The translations under genes were made by a program, and so were the position numbers. The notes beneath the pieces are model-generated. The model was not told the DNA's origin. It searched no databases and saw only the letters and a list, made by a program, of their open reading frames with translations. From contig NZ_JAFR01000010.1 in assembly GCF_000526235.1 (NCBI RefSeq), forward strand, positions 52,038-116,037: a stretch of 64,000 nt of DNA, read 5' to 3'. This DNA is from Acholeplasma granularum ATCC 19168. GTDB lineage: Bacteria; Bacillota_I; Bacilli_A; Acholeplasmatales; Acholeplasmataceae. Below, in pieces: positions 1 to 8,010 of this stretch; position 1 is the first letter of the stretch, and every line of letters begins with the position of its first letter.

Positions 1-664
1 TGAAACTATCCCAATGTCTTAAAATATATTGACCAATAAAAATGATTAATAGATAAATAGCTATCCAAATAATAATTCCCCAAACTGTATTTAAAGGAAT
101 TAATATTGTACCATAGGCAGTTAAATAAATTGGGATAGTGCGAGTAATTAAAAGAGTAATGATAAAAAAGCTTGTACGCATTGGTGTGATACCAGAAATC
201 ATGCATAATACATCATCAGGAAAGCCTGGTAGTAGCATCATTAAGAAAAATACAACATTTTCACGACCATTTAATTGTTCTAGTTGTTTTTCTAATCTTT
301 CTTTTCCAATTAAAAAATAAAATAGTTTTTTACCAAAAATGCGTCCTACATAAAAACTTAATAAACTACCAATTAAAACACCAATGATTGCAAGATTTGA
401 TGCTTCAAATGGACCGAAAATGTAACTTCCTGCCATGATGGTAGGTATATTTGTAATGGGTATGATTGTTGTTTGTAGAAAATTAATTGCAATATAAATG
501 AACTTACTTAAATTTTCATTAAGTAATATATATGCCTTAATGAGTTCAACATCATTAATATATGTATAAAGATCATATTTTAAAAATAAATATAGTAAAA
601 GACCAATAATAAGGAATAAGATAAGTGTTGTAATTAATATTCTTTTTTTATAGTTTTTTGGCAT
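1..664 (-). CDS. TVP38/TMEM64 (VTT-domain) membrane protein, C-terminus outside window
   Basis: The frame is open from an ATG at 664 to the window edge, about 221 residues, so the C-terminus is missing. A basic N-terminal stub is followed by a hydrophobic segment (about residues 7-25). A Gly/Phe-rich stretch follows and then LLPGFPDD near residue 145, the proline/aspartate motif of the TVP38/TMEM64 (DedA-like) family. More hydrophobic segments lie towards the edge. Related proteins are linked to membrane lipid or small-molecule transport, but the substrate cannot be read from sequence. It is monocistronic as far as seen and lies downstream of fabV on the same strand, beyond fabV's terminator. 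Confidence 0.8.
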   Translation of the reverse strand, partial: MPKNYKKRILITTLILFLIIGLLLYLFLKYDLYTYINDVELIKAYILLNENLSKFIYIAINFLQTTIIPITNIPTIMAGSYIFGPFEASNLAIIGVLIGSLLSFYVGRIFGKKLFYFLIGKERLEKQLEQLNGRENVVFFLMMLLPGFPDDVLCMISGITPMRTSFFIITLLITRTIPIYLTAYGTILIPLNTVWGIIIWIAIYLLIIFIGQYILRHWDSF

Positions 665-738
665 TTTTAACTCCAAATATATACTAAGTATCTATGCGTA
701 TTATATTACAAAACTATAATATTATGTAAATAAATAAA

Positions 739-763
739 AAACCTCTTAAAAATTAAGAGGTTA
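739..763 (-). terminator. Terminator of fabV
   Basis: The inverted repeat AACCTCTTAA/TTAAGAGGTT (740-749 and 753-762) is followed on the minus strand by a T-rich run. The fabV stop codon (753-755) lies inside the stem. Confidence 0.75.
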
Positions 764-1973
764 CAAGGTTAATATAATTGTTTGTTTTATAGTTTTCAAT
801 AAGTTTTTCTAAATCAACATCTAATTCTTCATTAATTCCATCAACTGAAAAACCGTTAATATTGTAAAATTCCTTTATAAATAGTTTTGTACCTTCTAGT
901 TTTAAGAATTCAGGTGTGATATCTTTATGCATAAGTTCATGGATATCATTTTGTATTGGTTCTTTCATTTCCATATGATCAAGACGAATACGACCTAAAT
1001 CATCTAATATTCTTTGATTACCGTAAACCATATCTTTAAACAAGCGATGTTTATGTTCTAAAGTTGTTTCATGAGTTTTATTTTTAAGCATTTCATCAAA
1101 TAAATATGAAACGTAAATTGGCATTTGAGGAATAAAAACAGATGCTTTTGAAACAATTGCTTTACTAGATGATATCAAAGATTCCCCTTGATACTTTTCT
1201 TTAAGCATTTTATTCATAATCTCTGACTTCAATTCTAAGTCTTCTTTAGCCTTACCTAAAGTACCAGAACGGTAAATTGCATCAGTATTCTTACCACCAA
1301 TATAAGTATAAGAAATTGTTTTAAAGTTTTGTGCTAATGCACCATTTTTTTCAAGGAAGGTTACCCAATCATACCAATCACCACCTCCCATAACAAAAAC
1401 AGTATCATTTGTTTCAGATTCTGTTGCAGGTTCAACAGTTAAAGGTTCAACTTGCATCGATTTTATATCGATTGTACGACCAACTGCAGGACTACCTAAA
1501 GGTTTAATGGAAGAACGAACCATATCACCTGTATCAATATTTTTTCTTACACCGGAAGCTAGTGAATAAATGAGTAAGTCTATCTGACCAAATTCCTTTT
1601 TAATTGTTTCTAGTATTGTCTGCTTGGTTTCTAGTAAGAATGCATCAGCATTAAAATCTATATGTTTAGTATTTAAATTTTTAACCTCATCTTGGAAAAA
1701 TAAATTATTCCAAAAACCTGCAGAACCTGTTTTTGATCCCTTTGGTTGACTTTCAAATGAAACGTTAATAGTATGAGCATTTGCACCGAATGCTAAACTT
1801 ATTCTTGAGGCAAGACCATATCCAGAAGAACCACCGATGATTAATACATTTTTTGGTCCCTTAAAAGGTTCTAAATTTTTAACATCTTTAATATAGTTTT
1901 TAATCATTTTTTGAACACCCAGTGGATGTGCGTTTGTAAAAAAATTGCTTCTAACTGAAGGTTTAATTATCAT
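753..1973 (-). CDS. fabV: Enoyl-[ACP]/trans-2-enoyl-CoA reductase FabV
   Basis: NADH-dependent reductase for the last step of each fatty-acid elongation cycle. Seen: the nucleotide-binding motif GGSSGYGLASRI near residue 50, and the FabV signature Tyr-x8-Lys in YRSGTLGKAK near residue 240. The 406-residue length matches the family (about 400). An upstream in-frame ATG at 1985 abuts AGGAG with no spacing. The ATG at 1973 is preferred because it sits 12 nt after AGGAG and gives the usual N-terminus MIIKPSVR. The acc-fab operon at 33.4 kb has no FabI, FabK or FabL, so this is probably the pathway's enoyl reductase. A TTTGA-N3-TCAAA box lies 26 nt upstream. Confidence 0.95.
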   Translation of the reverse strand: MIIKPSVRSNFFTNAHPLGVQKMIKNYIKDVKNLEPFKGPKNVLIIGGSSGYGLASRISLAFGANAHTINVSFESQPKGSKTGSAGFWNNLFFQDEVKNLNTKHIDFNADAFLLETKQTILETIKKEFGQIDLLIYSLASGVRKNIDTGDMVRSSIKPLGSPAVGRTIDIKSMQVEPLTVEPATESETNDTVFVMGGGDWYDWVTFLEKNGALAQNFKTISYTYIGGKNTDAIYRSGTLGKAKEDLELKSEIMNKMLKEKYQGESLISSSKAIVSKASVFIPQMPIYVSYLFDEMLKNKTHETTLEHKHRLFKDMVYGNQRILDDLGRIRLDHMEMKEPIQNDIHELMHKDITPEFLKLEGTKLFIKEFYNINGFSVDGINEELDVDLEKLIENYKTNNYINLVTS

Positions 1974-1998
1974 TTTTAAAATCATCTCCTAAAATTAT

Positions 1999-2011
1999 TT
2001 TGAATATCAAA
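1999..2011. promoter_or_regulatory. FabT-like operator upstream of fabV
   Basis: TTTGAATATCAAA is a TTTGA-N3-TCAAA palindrome between a TATAAT-like -10 and the fabV start. The same pattern flanks the acc-fab promoter at 33.26-33.33 kb. It matches the kind of site bound by FabT-type MarR repressors of fatty-acid genes. Regulator identity is inferred. Confidence 0.55.
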
Positions 2012-2066
2012 TCTATTTATATATTATACATGAAAATAGTTTTATTACCTCATATAAACAAAAAAA

Positions 2067-2094
2067 GAGAACCAAAAAATTATTCTTGGTTCTC
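2067..2094 (-). terminator. Terminator of hsp20
   Basis: GAGAACCAA (2067-2075) pairs with TTGGTTCTC (2086-2094). On the minus strand the hairpin is followed by a run of T (A run at 2060-2066). Confidence 0.8.
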
Positions 2095-2106
2095 AAAAAA
2101 TTCTTG

Positions 2107-2520
2107 TTACTTAATCTCTAAGTAACGTTTTTCAGGTTCTTTTTTATTTTCTTTTGGAATATCTAAATGAAGAATGCCATTTTTAAACTCACCCTTGATA
2201 TCATCAAGTGTTAGATTACCTACATAGTAACTGCGTTGCATAGATCCATAATGTCTTTCTCTTTTGATGAATCTACCATCCTTAGCATTATCTTCAGTAG
2301 TTTTATCTGTGGTTGCCTCAATGATTAGATATCCATTATCAAGACTAACCTTCACATCATTTTTATCAAATCCAGGAAGTTCAACGGACAATTCGTAAGA
2401 CTTGTCTGTCTCTTTAATATCGGTTTTCATCAAATTTGATGATAAACCTGGATTTAATAATTTAAAATCTTCAAAGAAGTCATCAAAGAACCCTCTATTT
2501 TGTCTAGATAGATTGAACAT
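2107..2520 (-). CDS. Small heat-shock protein, Hsp20/alpha-crystallin family
   Basis: ATP-independent chaperone that holds unfolding proteins. The 137-residue product has a hydrophobic N-terminal arm and an alpha-crystallin domain (about residues 35-125) with VELPGFDKNDVKV and the family's late G-x-L motif (NGILHLDIP). The start at 2520 is chosen because AAGGAAGTGAG lies just upstream; a 20-residue upstream extension in the same frame overlaps the promoter. Its promoter carries a CIRCE element, so HrcA control is expected. Confidence 0.93.
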   Translation of the reverse strand: MFNLSRQNRGFFDDFFEDFKLLNPGLSSNLMKTDIKETDKSYELSVELPGFDKNDVKVSLDNGYLIIEATTDKTTEDNAKDGRFIKRERHYGSMQRSYYVGNLTLDDIKGEFKNGILHLDIPKENKKEPEKRYLEIK

Positions 2521-2570
2521 AAAACTCACTTCCTTATTTATTATTAGATCAGGACTCCTAATCCAATAAT

Positions 2571-2599
2571 AGTATATCAAATAAAATTAGCACTGTAAA
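2571..2599 (-). promoter_or_regulatory. Promoter of hsp20
   Basis: On the minus strand TTTACA (2594-2599) and TATACT (2571-2576) are 17 nt apart. The -35 box lies inside the CIRCE element, so bound HrcA would block polymerase. Confidence 0.75.
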
Positions 2600-2613
2600 G
2601 TGGTGAGTGCCAA
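2587..2613. promoter_or_regulatory. CIRCE operator (HrcA site)
   Basis: TTAGCACTG, nine spacer bases, then GAGTGCCAA. This matches the CIRCE consensus TTAGCACTC-N9-GAGTGCTAA with one change in each arm. It sits directly ahead of hsp20. Confidence 0.9.
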
Positions 2614-2630
2614 TTGTGATAAAAATAACA

Positions 2631-3431
2631 TTATCTTCTAAAAAAGTAACCTAAAGATTTACCGCCTCCACCTTTGATTCTGCTAGAAGAACCAAGGAAG
2701 AAAATTGGTAATAAATATGTAAAAGAACCGCCAAATAAAATAGTAGAAATAATAATTAACCAAAACCAAAATGAATCTAACTTAAATGAATCATTATTTC
2801 TTGGTATCGGATCTATATAATCAAATTGAATAGCTCTATATTCATCCATAAAAGATTCAAAGTCATAAGAATCATAATCGTAAATATTTAAATATATATA
2901 AGAAAGTAATCCATAATAAAGTGACATAATCTTCATATCATAATCACTATTTGAGATTGTAGCATCATCAAAGTAAGTAGTAACTAAATTTGATGCCTCA
3001 AAAGCTGATAAATATCCCATCATTTGCTGACCAATTTCAAATATTAAATCCTTATAAATATAATTATCATCAACTTTTTCAAAAATAAATATAATTAGAA
3101 TGCCCATATTATTTTTACCAATTTCCCAATCGTTAAATATTTGAGTGGAATTTAAATTAAAACTATCCTCAATATGCGTCATAATTACAACTTGAGCACC
3201 ACGAATGTTAGATGGAATATCGGTATTATTAGAATCACTATACAGTTCATAACTATAGTTAAAAATTGACCAACTTGTTGCATTTAGTAAAATGTTTTCT
3301 TCATCATAAACATAAAAAAGCTCAGATGGTTCCAAGGTGTTTGATTTTTCTATACAAGAACTTAATATAACTAAACTTATAGTTAATAATAAAAGCAAAC
3401 TATAACGTATAAGTATGTATATGTTTTTCAT
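2631..3431 (-). CDS. TPM-domain lipoprotein with C-terminal membrane segment
   Basis: 266 residues. A signal sequence ends in a lipobox (LSSC, about residues 23-26). A TPM (DUF477) domain follows at about residues 38-190, with the GILIIFIFE core strand and GQQMMGYL region of that family. A transmembrane helix lies near residues 220-245, and the Gly-rich basic tail GGGGKS ends the protein. TPM proteins are often encoded next to LemA, as here, with one base between the genes. The function of the pair is unsettled; envelope maintenance is the usual proposal. Expected location: membrane, with the TPM domain outside. Confidence 0.8.
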   Translation of the reverse strand: MKNIYILIRYSLLLLLTISLVILSSCIEKSNTLEPSELFYVYDEENILLNATSWSIFNYSYELYSDSNNTDIPSNIRGAQVVIMTHIEDSFNLNSTQIFNDWEIGKNNMGILIIFIFEKVDDNYIYKDLIFEIGQQMMGYLSAFEASNLVTTYFDDATISNSDYDMKIMSLYYGLLSYIYLNIYDYDSYDFESFMDEYRAIQFDYIDPIPRNNDSFKLDSFWFWLIIISTILFGGSFTYLLPIFFLGSSSRIKGGGGKSLGYFFRR

Positions 3432-3432
3432 A

Positions 3433-3999
3433 TTAGTTAAATGTAGGTAGTGGTGTATTATAATGACTTACTTCATAAGGCACCATTTTAGTTTGGTTAC
3501 CTACAAAAATATTGTTTGGAAAAGTTTTAATATGGTTATTATAAGATGTGACTGAAGTGTTAAAAACTACAATTGAATTTAAAACCATATTTGTTGAGGC
3601 ATTAAATTCTGAGATTGCATTTTGATATAAATTAACTGTGTTATATGAAGATGGATTATCTTCCATATAACTCATTAAAGTAATAAAAGTTTGATCAATT
3701 GTTTCTATGGTTTCATCAATGGTGTTTTGATCATTTTCTGCTAATGCATTAGCAAAAGCAATACGAGCAGAAATGATTGTATCTAAATAACCTTGTACAG
3801 TTTGATTTGCACCCTCAATTGCATCAATCATCATACCCATTTTTTCGTAGCGAGATGAAAGTACAGCAAGCACAGTACCACGTTTTTCTATTAAATCATT
3901 TTCTTTTCTAATTAGCCCGTTATAAGCGCTAATCCATAAAACTGATACAAAAATAACTAGTACAATAAAAACTCCTAAACCAACGTATAATTTTTTCAA
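3433..3999 (-). CDS. lemA: LemA family membrane-anchored protein
   Basis: 188 residues with one N-terminal transmembrane helix (about 4-25) and an alpha-helical external domain. Seen: YNGLIRKEN just after the membrane, the paired helices typical of LemA, and the C-terminal FPNNIF motif. The start is TTG at 3999 behind a strong purine tract (AAAGGGGGAGAG). It is the first gene of a two-gene unit with the TPM lipoprotein. Its biochemical function is unknown. Confidence 0.9.
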   Translation of the reverse strand: MKKLYVGLGVFIVLVIFVSVLWISAYNGLIRKENDLIEKRGTVLAVLSSRYEKMGMMIDAIEGANQTVQGYLDTIISARIAFANALAENDQNTIDETIETIDQTFITLMSYMEDNPSSYNTVNLYQNAISEFNASTNMVLNSIVVFNTSVTSYNNHIKTFPNNIFVGNQTKMVPYEVSHYNTPLPTFN

Positions 4000-4114
4000 A
4001 AGACTCTCCCCCTTTATATAAAAATTATTACAATTTAATTATAAAACTATGTAAAAAAAAATACTTAATAATTGCATTATTGCATAATTTACATAATCAT
4101 AACTATGAGTGCAG

Positions 4115-4147
4115 GTTACTTTCAAATATGAGTATATTGAAGTAAAC
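4115..4147. promoter_or_regulatory. Possible operator upstream of the flavodoxin-fold oxidoreductase
   Basis: The imperfect inverted repeat GTTACTTTCAA (4115-4125) and TTGAAGTAAAC (4137-4147) shows arms like those of HxlR-family regulators, which often control NAD(P)H oxidoreductases. No such regulator gene is in the window. Confidence 0.25.
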
Positions 4148-4264
4148 TTATTATATAAGGATACATTTCATACGCTTAAAATCAGGTAGTTTATCCAGTT
4201 TATTATTAGTACGTATATTTTTATGTGTCTTTTATAAAAAAATGAAAATAAAAGGAGAAAAATA

Positions 4265-4831
4265 ATGAGAACACTTATTATTTATGCCCACCCATGGGAA
4301 AAAAGTTTTAACCATCATGTTTTAGAAACAACTACTAAGTTGCTAGAAGAAAAAGGTCATGAGGTTGATATTATCGATTTAAACAAAGATGGATTTAATC
4401 CGGTAATGCGTCAAGAAGATTTAAAGGAATTTGCTAAAGGAGAATACGCTGATAAATTAGCAGGACATTATGCTGCAAGATTAAAAGGAGCAGATGAACT
4501 GGTGTTTATATTCCCTATTTGGTGGTATGGTGAACCTGCAATCTTAAAAGGATTTTATGAAAAAGTATTCTTAAAAGGACACACATATAAAGAAAAAGAT
4601 AGAAAATTAGTTGGTGTATTAGGTGTGAATAAAGCAACTATACTTACAACAGCAAACATTGATAAAACAATCTTTTCATATTTAGGTGATCCAATTCAAA
4701 ATGTTTTAGCTAATGGTATTTTAAAAACAATTGGTGTGACAAATGTTACATGGTTACATTGCCCTACTGTTCACATTGAAGAATCAAGAATTAATTATTT
4801 AGCTGAAATTAATGCACATTTTTCTAAATAA
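4265..4831 (+). CDS. Flavodoxin-fold NAD(P)H oxidoreductase (quinone reductase type)
   Basis: 188 residues of the Flavodoxin_2 (NQO1/KefF/MdaB) family: soluble FMN/FAD enzymes that reduce quinones or other electrophiles with NAD(P)H. Seen: the start IIYAHP for the flavin-phosphate loop, FPIWWYGEPAILKGFYEKVF (about residues 81-100), the family's flavin and dimer signature, and a GVLGV strand. AAAGGAG precedes the ATG. It is monocistronic, with a bidirectional terminator after it. A possible operator lies about 120-150 nt upstream. The natural substrate cannot be assigned. Confidence 0.9.
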   Translation: MRTLIIYAHPWEKSFNHHVLETTTKLLEEKGHEVDIIDLNKDGFNPVMRQEDLKEFAKGEYADKLAGHYAARLKGADELVFIFPIWWYGEPAILKGFYEKVFLKGHTYKEKDRKLVGVLGVNKATILTTANIDKTIFSYLGDPIQNVLANGILKTIGVTNVTWLHCPTVHIEESRINYLAEINAHFSK

Positions 4832-4837
4832 GACTAT

Positions 4838-4882
4838 AAAAAAATCGTAAGTAGAAGTTTTATTCTTCTTACGATTTTTTTT
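4838..4882. terminator. Bidirectional terminator between oxidoreductase and yjdM
   Basis: ATCGTAAG (4844-4851) pairs with CTTACGAT (4868-4875). An A run lies on the left and a T run on the right, so it can end both convergent genes. Confidence 0.85.
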
Positions 4883-5219
4883 ATTGATTAGCTTTTTTAA
4901 CAAATTCAGATTTTAATTTCATCTGGCCAAAATCTTTAATTTTACAATCGATATTATGACCATCACTTGCATTAAGTACCAATCGAATGTTTGATACCTT
5001 CGTGCCTTGCTTAATAACTTGACTAGAACCTTTAACCTTTAAATCATTAATAACAAAAACATCATCACCATCTTTTAATTCGTTATTATTACTATCTAGA
5101 ACAAGTTCGGTTGAATCTTTTTCAATTTCATTTGGATCCCACTCAAATTGACATGCACTACATACTATTTTTCCATTATCTTCGTAAGTATATTCAAATC
5201 CACAACTTATACATTTCAT
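4881..5219 (-). CDS. yjdM: YjdM/PhnA-family zinc-ribbon protein
   Basis: 112 residues. The N-terminal zinc ribbon is CxxC-x15-CxxC (C3, C6, C19... region, CISC and CSAC). The PhnA/YjdM domain follows, with the family stretch [19 protein letters not shown]. The historic name (phosphonate utilisation) is misleading; no phosphonate genes are nearby and the role is unknown. It is convergent with the flavodoxin-fold gene and shares its terminator. Confidence 0.9.
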   Translation of the reverse strand: MKCISCGFEYTYEDNGKIVCSACQFEWDPNEIEKDSTELVLDSNNNELKDGDDVFVINDLKVKGSSQVIKQGTKVSNIRLVLNASDGHNIDCKIKDFGQMKLKSEFVKKANQ

Positions 5220-5378
5220 ATATTTACCTGCCTTATTAAAATTATATAGACTATTATATCATATATATAATGATGGCTTTTAGAAGCCGTAAGTTTATTA
5301 TAAACGCAATAAAGGAAGAATAAATTATTGATATATTTCTATAATCTATATAAATAGTCCATTATGATATTGATTTTA

Positions 5379-5420
5379 TTGATTTAAATCAATTTTTAAT
5401 TATTCTTAAACATATATAAT
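5379..5420 (+). promoter_or_regulatory. FNR-type box and class II promoter of the metal-ATPase cluster
   Basis: TTGATTTAAATCAA (5379-5392) is a perfect TTGAT-N4-ATCAA palindrome, the FNR/FLP consensus. A TATAAT -10 box is at 5415-5420, with no good -35. If transcription starts 7 nt past the -10 box, the palindrome is centred at -41.5, the class II activator position of CRP/FNR proteins. Confidence 0.65.
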
Positions 5421-5452
5421 GAAGGTACAATAAAGAAAAGAGGATATAAAAT

Positions 5453-5755
5453 ATGAAAATAAATAACGAATTTAGAAATGATTTAGATCTATATTTAGCT
5501 AAATTGGGCATGTATGTTCCAATTGTAGCAAGAGTACACGGTAAACATCATCCGCAAATTTATAAAGTAAAAGATATATTTGAAGTAATTGTTTCTAAAA
5601 CAGATAAAGGAATTAGTGATATAAATTTAGATGAAGAATTTAATCAGTTAAAAGAAATTACTCATAATTATTTAGTTCCAAATGATGTATGTGAAAGTTA
5701 CGAGGCTGTATACAATATGCTTCAAACATTAAATAATAGTTATGATAAAAGGTAG
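5453..5755 (+). CDS. Small conserved-looking protein upstream of the P-type ATPase
   Basis: 100 residues, soluble, not confidently assigned to a family. Possible metal ligands cluster in VARVHGKHHPQ (about residues 26-36), and a lone Cys sits in NDVCESYEAV near residue 80. AGAGG lies before the ATG. It is the first gene after an FNR-type promoter and ends 8 nt before the ATPase, so it is probably cotranscribed. Context suggests a metal- or redox-related accessory role, but no activity can be named. Confidence 0.7.
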   Translation: MKINNEFRNDLDLYLAKLGMYVPIVARVHGKHHPQIYKVKDIFEVIVSKTDKGISDINLDEEFNQLKEITHNYLVPNDVCESYEAVYNMLQTLNNSYDKR

Positions 5756-5763
5756 GTATCTTT

Positions 5764-7614
5764 ATGCAAAGATTTATATTTAAACAAAAAAATAAAATCA
5801 TGTTATTAAGCTTTTTGCTGATTGTTACAGGTTTTATTGCCCACTACGGATTTAGTAATCAGTTAGTATTTGAAATAACATTTATAATTGCCTCAGTTAT
5901 AGGTCTTTTACCAATAGCGCTTCAAGCATATAGTGCATTAAGAGTAAAAGTTGTAAGTATTGATTTACTTGTAACGATTGCAGTTATTGGTGCATTCATT
6001 ATTAAAGAGTTTGAAGAATCAGCAATCGTTACATTCTTATTTTTATTTGGTGCTTATCTAGAACAAAGAACATTAACTAAAACAAGACAAGCAATAAAGA
6101 AACTTACTGAAATGGCTCCAGAAAGTGCACTTAAATTAGAAAGTGATAATGAGTTTTACGAAGTTGATGTTGATGAGGTTGAAGTTGGTGATGTATTACT
6201 TGTAAAAACTGGTGCTAAAGTTCCTGTTGATGGTGAAGTTATTAAAGGTAGTGGTTATATTAATGAAGCAAGTATTACAGGAGAGGCAAACCCAGTAAAA
6301 AAAGATATTAAAAGCTTTTTATATGCGGGTACGATATTAGAAAATGGAACAATAGAAATGATTGCACAAAAAGTTGGTGAAGATACAACTTTTGGTAAGA
6401 TAATTCATTTGGTTGAAGAAGCGCAAGATTCTAAATCTGAGGCAGAAAAATTTATTAATAAATTCTCTAAATATTACACACCATTTGTATTACTATTTGC
6501 ACTTATTGTATATCTAATTACATTCGATGTAGCTTTAGCAATTACAATTCTTGTCTTAGGTTGCCCTGGTGCACTTGTTATTGGTGTTCCAGTATCACAT
6601 GTATCAGGAATTGGTAATGGTGCAAGAAATGGTATTTTATTAAAGGGTAGTGAAGTCATAAGTGATTTTAGTAAAACAGATACAATTGTATTTGATAAAA
6701 CAGGAACACTAACGATTGGTCACCCCGAGGTATCAGAAGCTATATATTATAATAATAACGATTCAGAAATTGACACAATAATTTATAATATCGAAAAAAC
6801 ATCAGATCATCCACTTGCGAAAGCTATCATTAACCATTTAGGTACTAAAGATAATATAAATATTCATAAAACAGATGTTGTTAAGGGTGGTGGTATCATT
6901 GCAACCCTTGATAAAAAGAAAGTGTTTTTAGGTAATTTAAAACTAATAAATGATCAAAACATACATGTATCTACAAAGATTAGTGAAGATATAAAAAGAT
7001 TAGAAAAACAAGGACATTCGATAGTTATTACTGCCATTGATGATGAAATTGTAAGTCTTATCGGTATTAAAGATAAAATCAGACCAGAATTATTAAAAAA
7101 TTTGAGAAAAGTTAAAAAAATGGGTATTAAAAACCTAATCGTATTATCAGGTGATAACCAAGGTACAGTTGATATGGTCGCAAATGAATTAGAACTATCT
7201 AAAGCTATTGGAAATATGCTACCTGAAGATAAGGCAGAATATATAAAGAAACTTCAAAAAGAAGGTCATATTGTAACATTTGTTGGTGACGGTATTAACG
7301 ATAGTCCATCTTTGGCACTTGCTAATATTGGTATTGCAATGGGTGGTGGTACGGATGTTGCAATTGAAACATCTGATGTTGTCTTAATGAATGATGGTAT
7401 CAATAAATTACCACATGCTCTTTTATTAACTAAAAAAATCAAACGAAATATGATCCAAAATATAGCAATAGCAATTGGAGTTGTTGCAGTCTTGCTATTA
7501 AGTTTATTTATTGGTGATTGGTTAAATATGCGTATTGGTATGTTAGTACATGAAGCAAGTATCTTAGTAGTAATTTTAAATGCAATGAGATTATTAAGAT
7601 ATAAAAAAAATTGA
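5764..7614 (+). CDS. Heavy-metal P1B-type ATPase with CPG membrane motif
   Basis: 616-residue metal pump. Seen in order: N-terminal membrane helices, the actuator motif TGEANPVKK, GCPGALVIG in the metal-binding membrane helix, DKTGTLT (phosphorylated Asp), the nucleotide-binding SDHPLAKA, and GDGINDSPSLA, then the C-terminal helix pair ending HEASILVVILNAMRLL. There is no N-terminal HMA domain. The membrane site reads CPG rather than the copper-type CPC or the SPC of other P1B groups, so the metal is uncertain (Zn, Fe, Mn or Cu). The flanking FNR-type boxes and the HMA protein downstream suggest a redox-linked metal efflux unit. Confidence 0.93.
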   Translation: MQRFIFKQKNKIMLLSFLLIVTGFIAHYGFSNQLVFEITFIIASVIGLLPIALQAYSALRVKVVSIDLLVTIAVIGAFIIKEFEESAIVTFLFLFGAYLEQRTLTKTRQAIKKLTEMAPESALKLESDNEFYEVDVDEVEVGDVLLVKTGAKVPVDGEVIKGSGYINEASITGEANPVKKDIKSFLYAGTILENGTIEMIAQKVGEDTTFGKIIHLVEEAQDSKSEAEKFINKFSKYYTPFVLLFALIVYLITFDVALAITILVLGCPGALVIGVPVSHVSGIGNGARNGILLKGSEVISDFSKTDTIVFDKTGTLTIGHPEVSEAIYYNNNDSEIDTIIYNIEKTSDHPLAKAIINHLGTKDNINIHKTDVVKGGGIIATLDKKKVFLGNLKLINDQNIHVSTKISEDIKRLEKQGHSIVITAIDDEIVSLIGIKDKIRPELLKNLRKVKKMGIKNLIVLSGDNQGTVDMVANELELSKAIGNMLPEDKAEYIKKLQKEGHIVTFVGDGINDSPSLALANIGIAMGGGTDVAIETSDVVLMNDGINKLPHALLLTKKIKRNMIQNIAIAIGVVAVLLLSLFIGDWLNMRIGMLVHEASILVVILNAMRLLRYKKN

Positions 7615-7652
7615 TTTAAATCAATGATTTATATAGAATAATGAATTAAACT
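7611..7652 (+). promoter_or_regulatory. Second FNR-type box, upstream of the HMA protein
   Basis: TTGATTTAAATCAA (7611-7624) is identical to the box at 5379 and contains the ATPase stop codon. The distance to a possible -10, TAAACT (7647-7652), is 22 nt, the same as at the first site, although this -10 is weaker. Confidence 0.5.
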
Positions 7653-7683
7653 ATATATGTAAAAAAATAAGGAGAGAATAAAA

Positions 7684-7917
7684 ATGAAAAAAACTACAAT
7701 TCAACTTGAACAACTTACATGTCCATCATGTCTACAAAAAATTAACAATGCAGTAAAAGCTCTAGACGGTGTTGATAAAGAATCTGTGAATGTTTTGTTT
7801 AATTCGAGTAAAGTTAAACTAAATTTCGATAGTTCGAAAATTGATATAAGCAAAATTGAATCATCCATATCAAAACTTGGATATGAAGTCATAAAATCAC
7901 AAACTAAAGATTTATAA
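7684..7917 (+). CDS. Heavy-metal-associated (HMA) domain protein, metallochaperone-like
   Basis: 77 residues, one HMA fold. The metal-binding loop is LTCPSCLQKI (Cys near residues 13 and 16), followed by the usual GVDKESVNVLFNSSKVKLNF strands. Such proteins carry Cu(I) or similar ions to P1B ATPases. It follows the ATPase gene, which lacks its own HMA domain, so it may supply that function in trans. AAGGAGAG precedes the ATG. It has its own FNR-type box. Confidence 0.85.
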   Translation: MKKTTIQLEQLTCPSCLQKINNAVKALDGVDKESVNVLFNSSKVKLNFDSSKIDISKIESSISKLGYEVIKSQTKDL

Positions 7918-7951
7918 TTTAATTATGAAATATCACTTTCATAAATATCAG

Positions 7952-7980
7952 TTGACATGTGAGATAATATAATATATAAT
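7952..7980 (+). promoter_or_regulatory. Promoter of the EIIA gene
   Basis: TTGACA (7952-7957), 17 nt spacer, TATAAT (7975-7980): a full consensus sigma-A promoter 30 nt ahead of the start codon. Confidence 0.85.
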
Positions 7981-8010
7981 TTTCGAAGATTAAACTAATA
8001 CGGGGTATTT

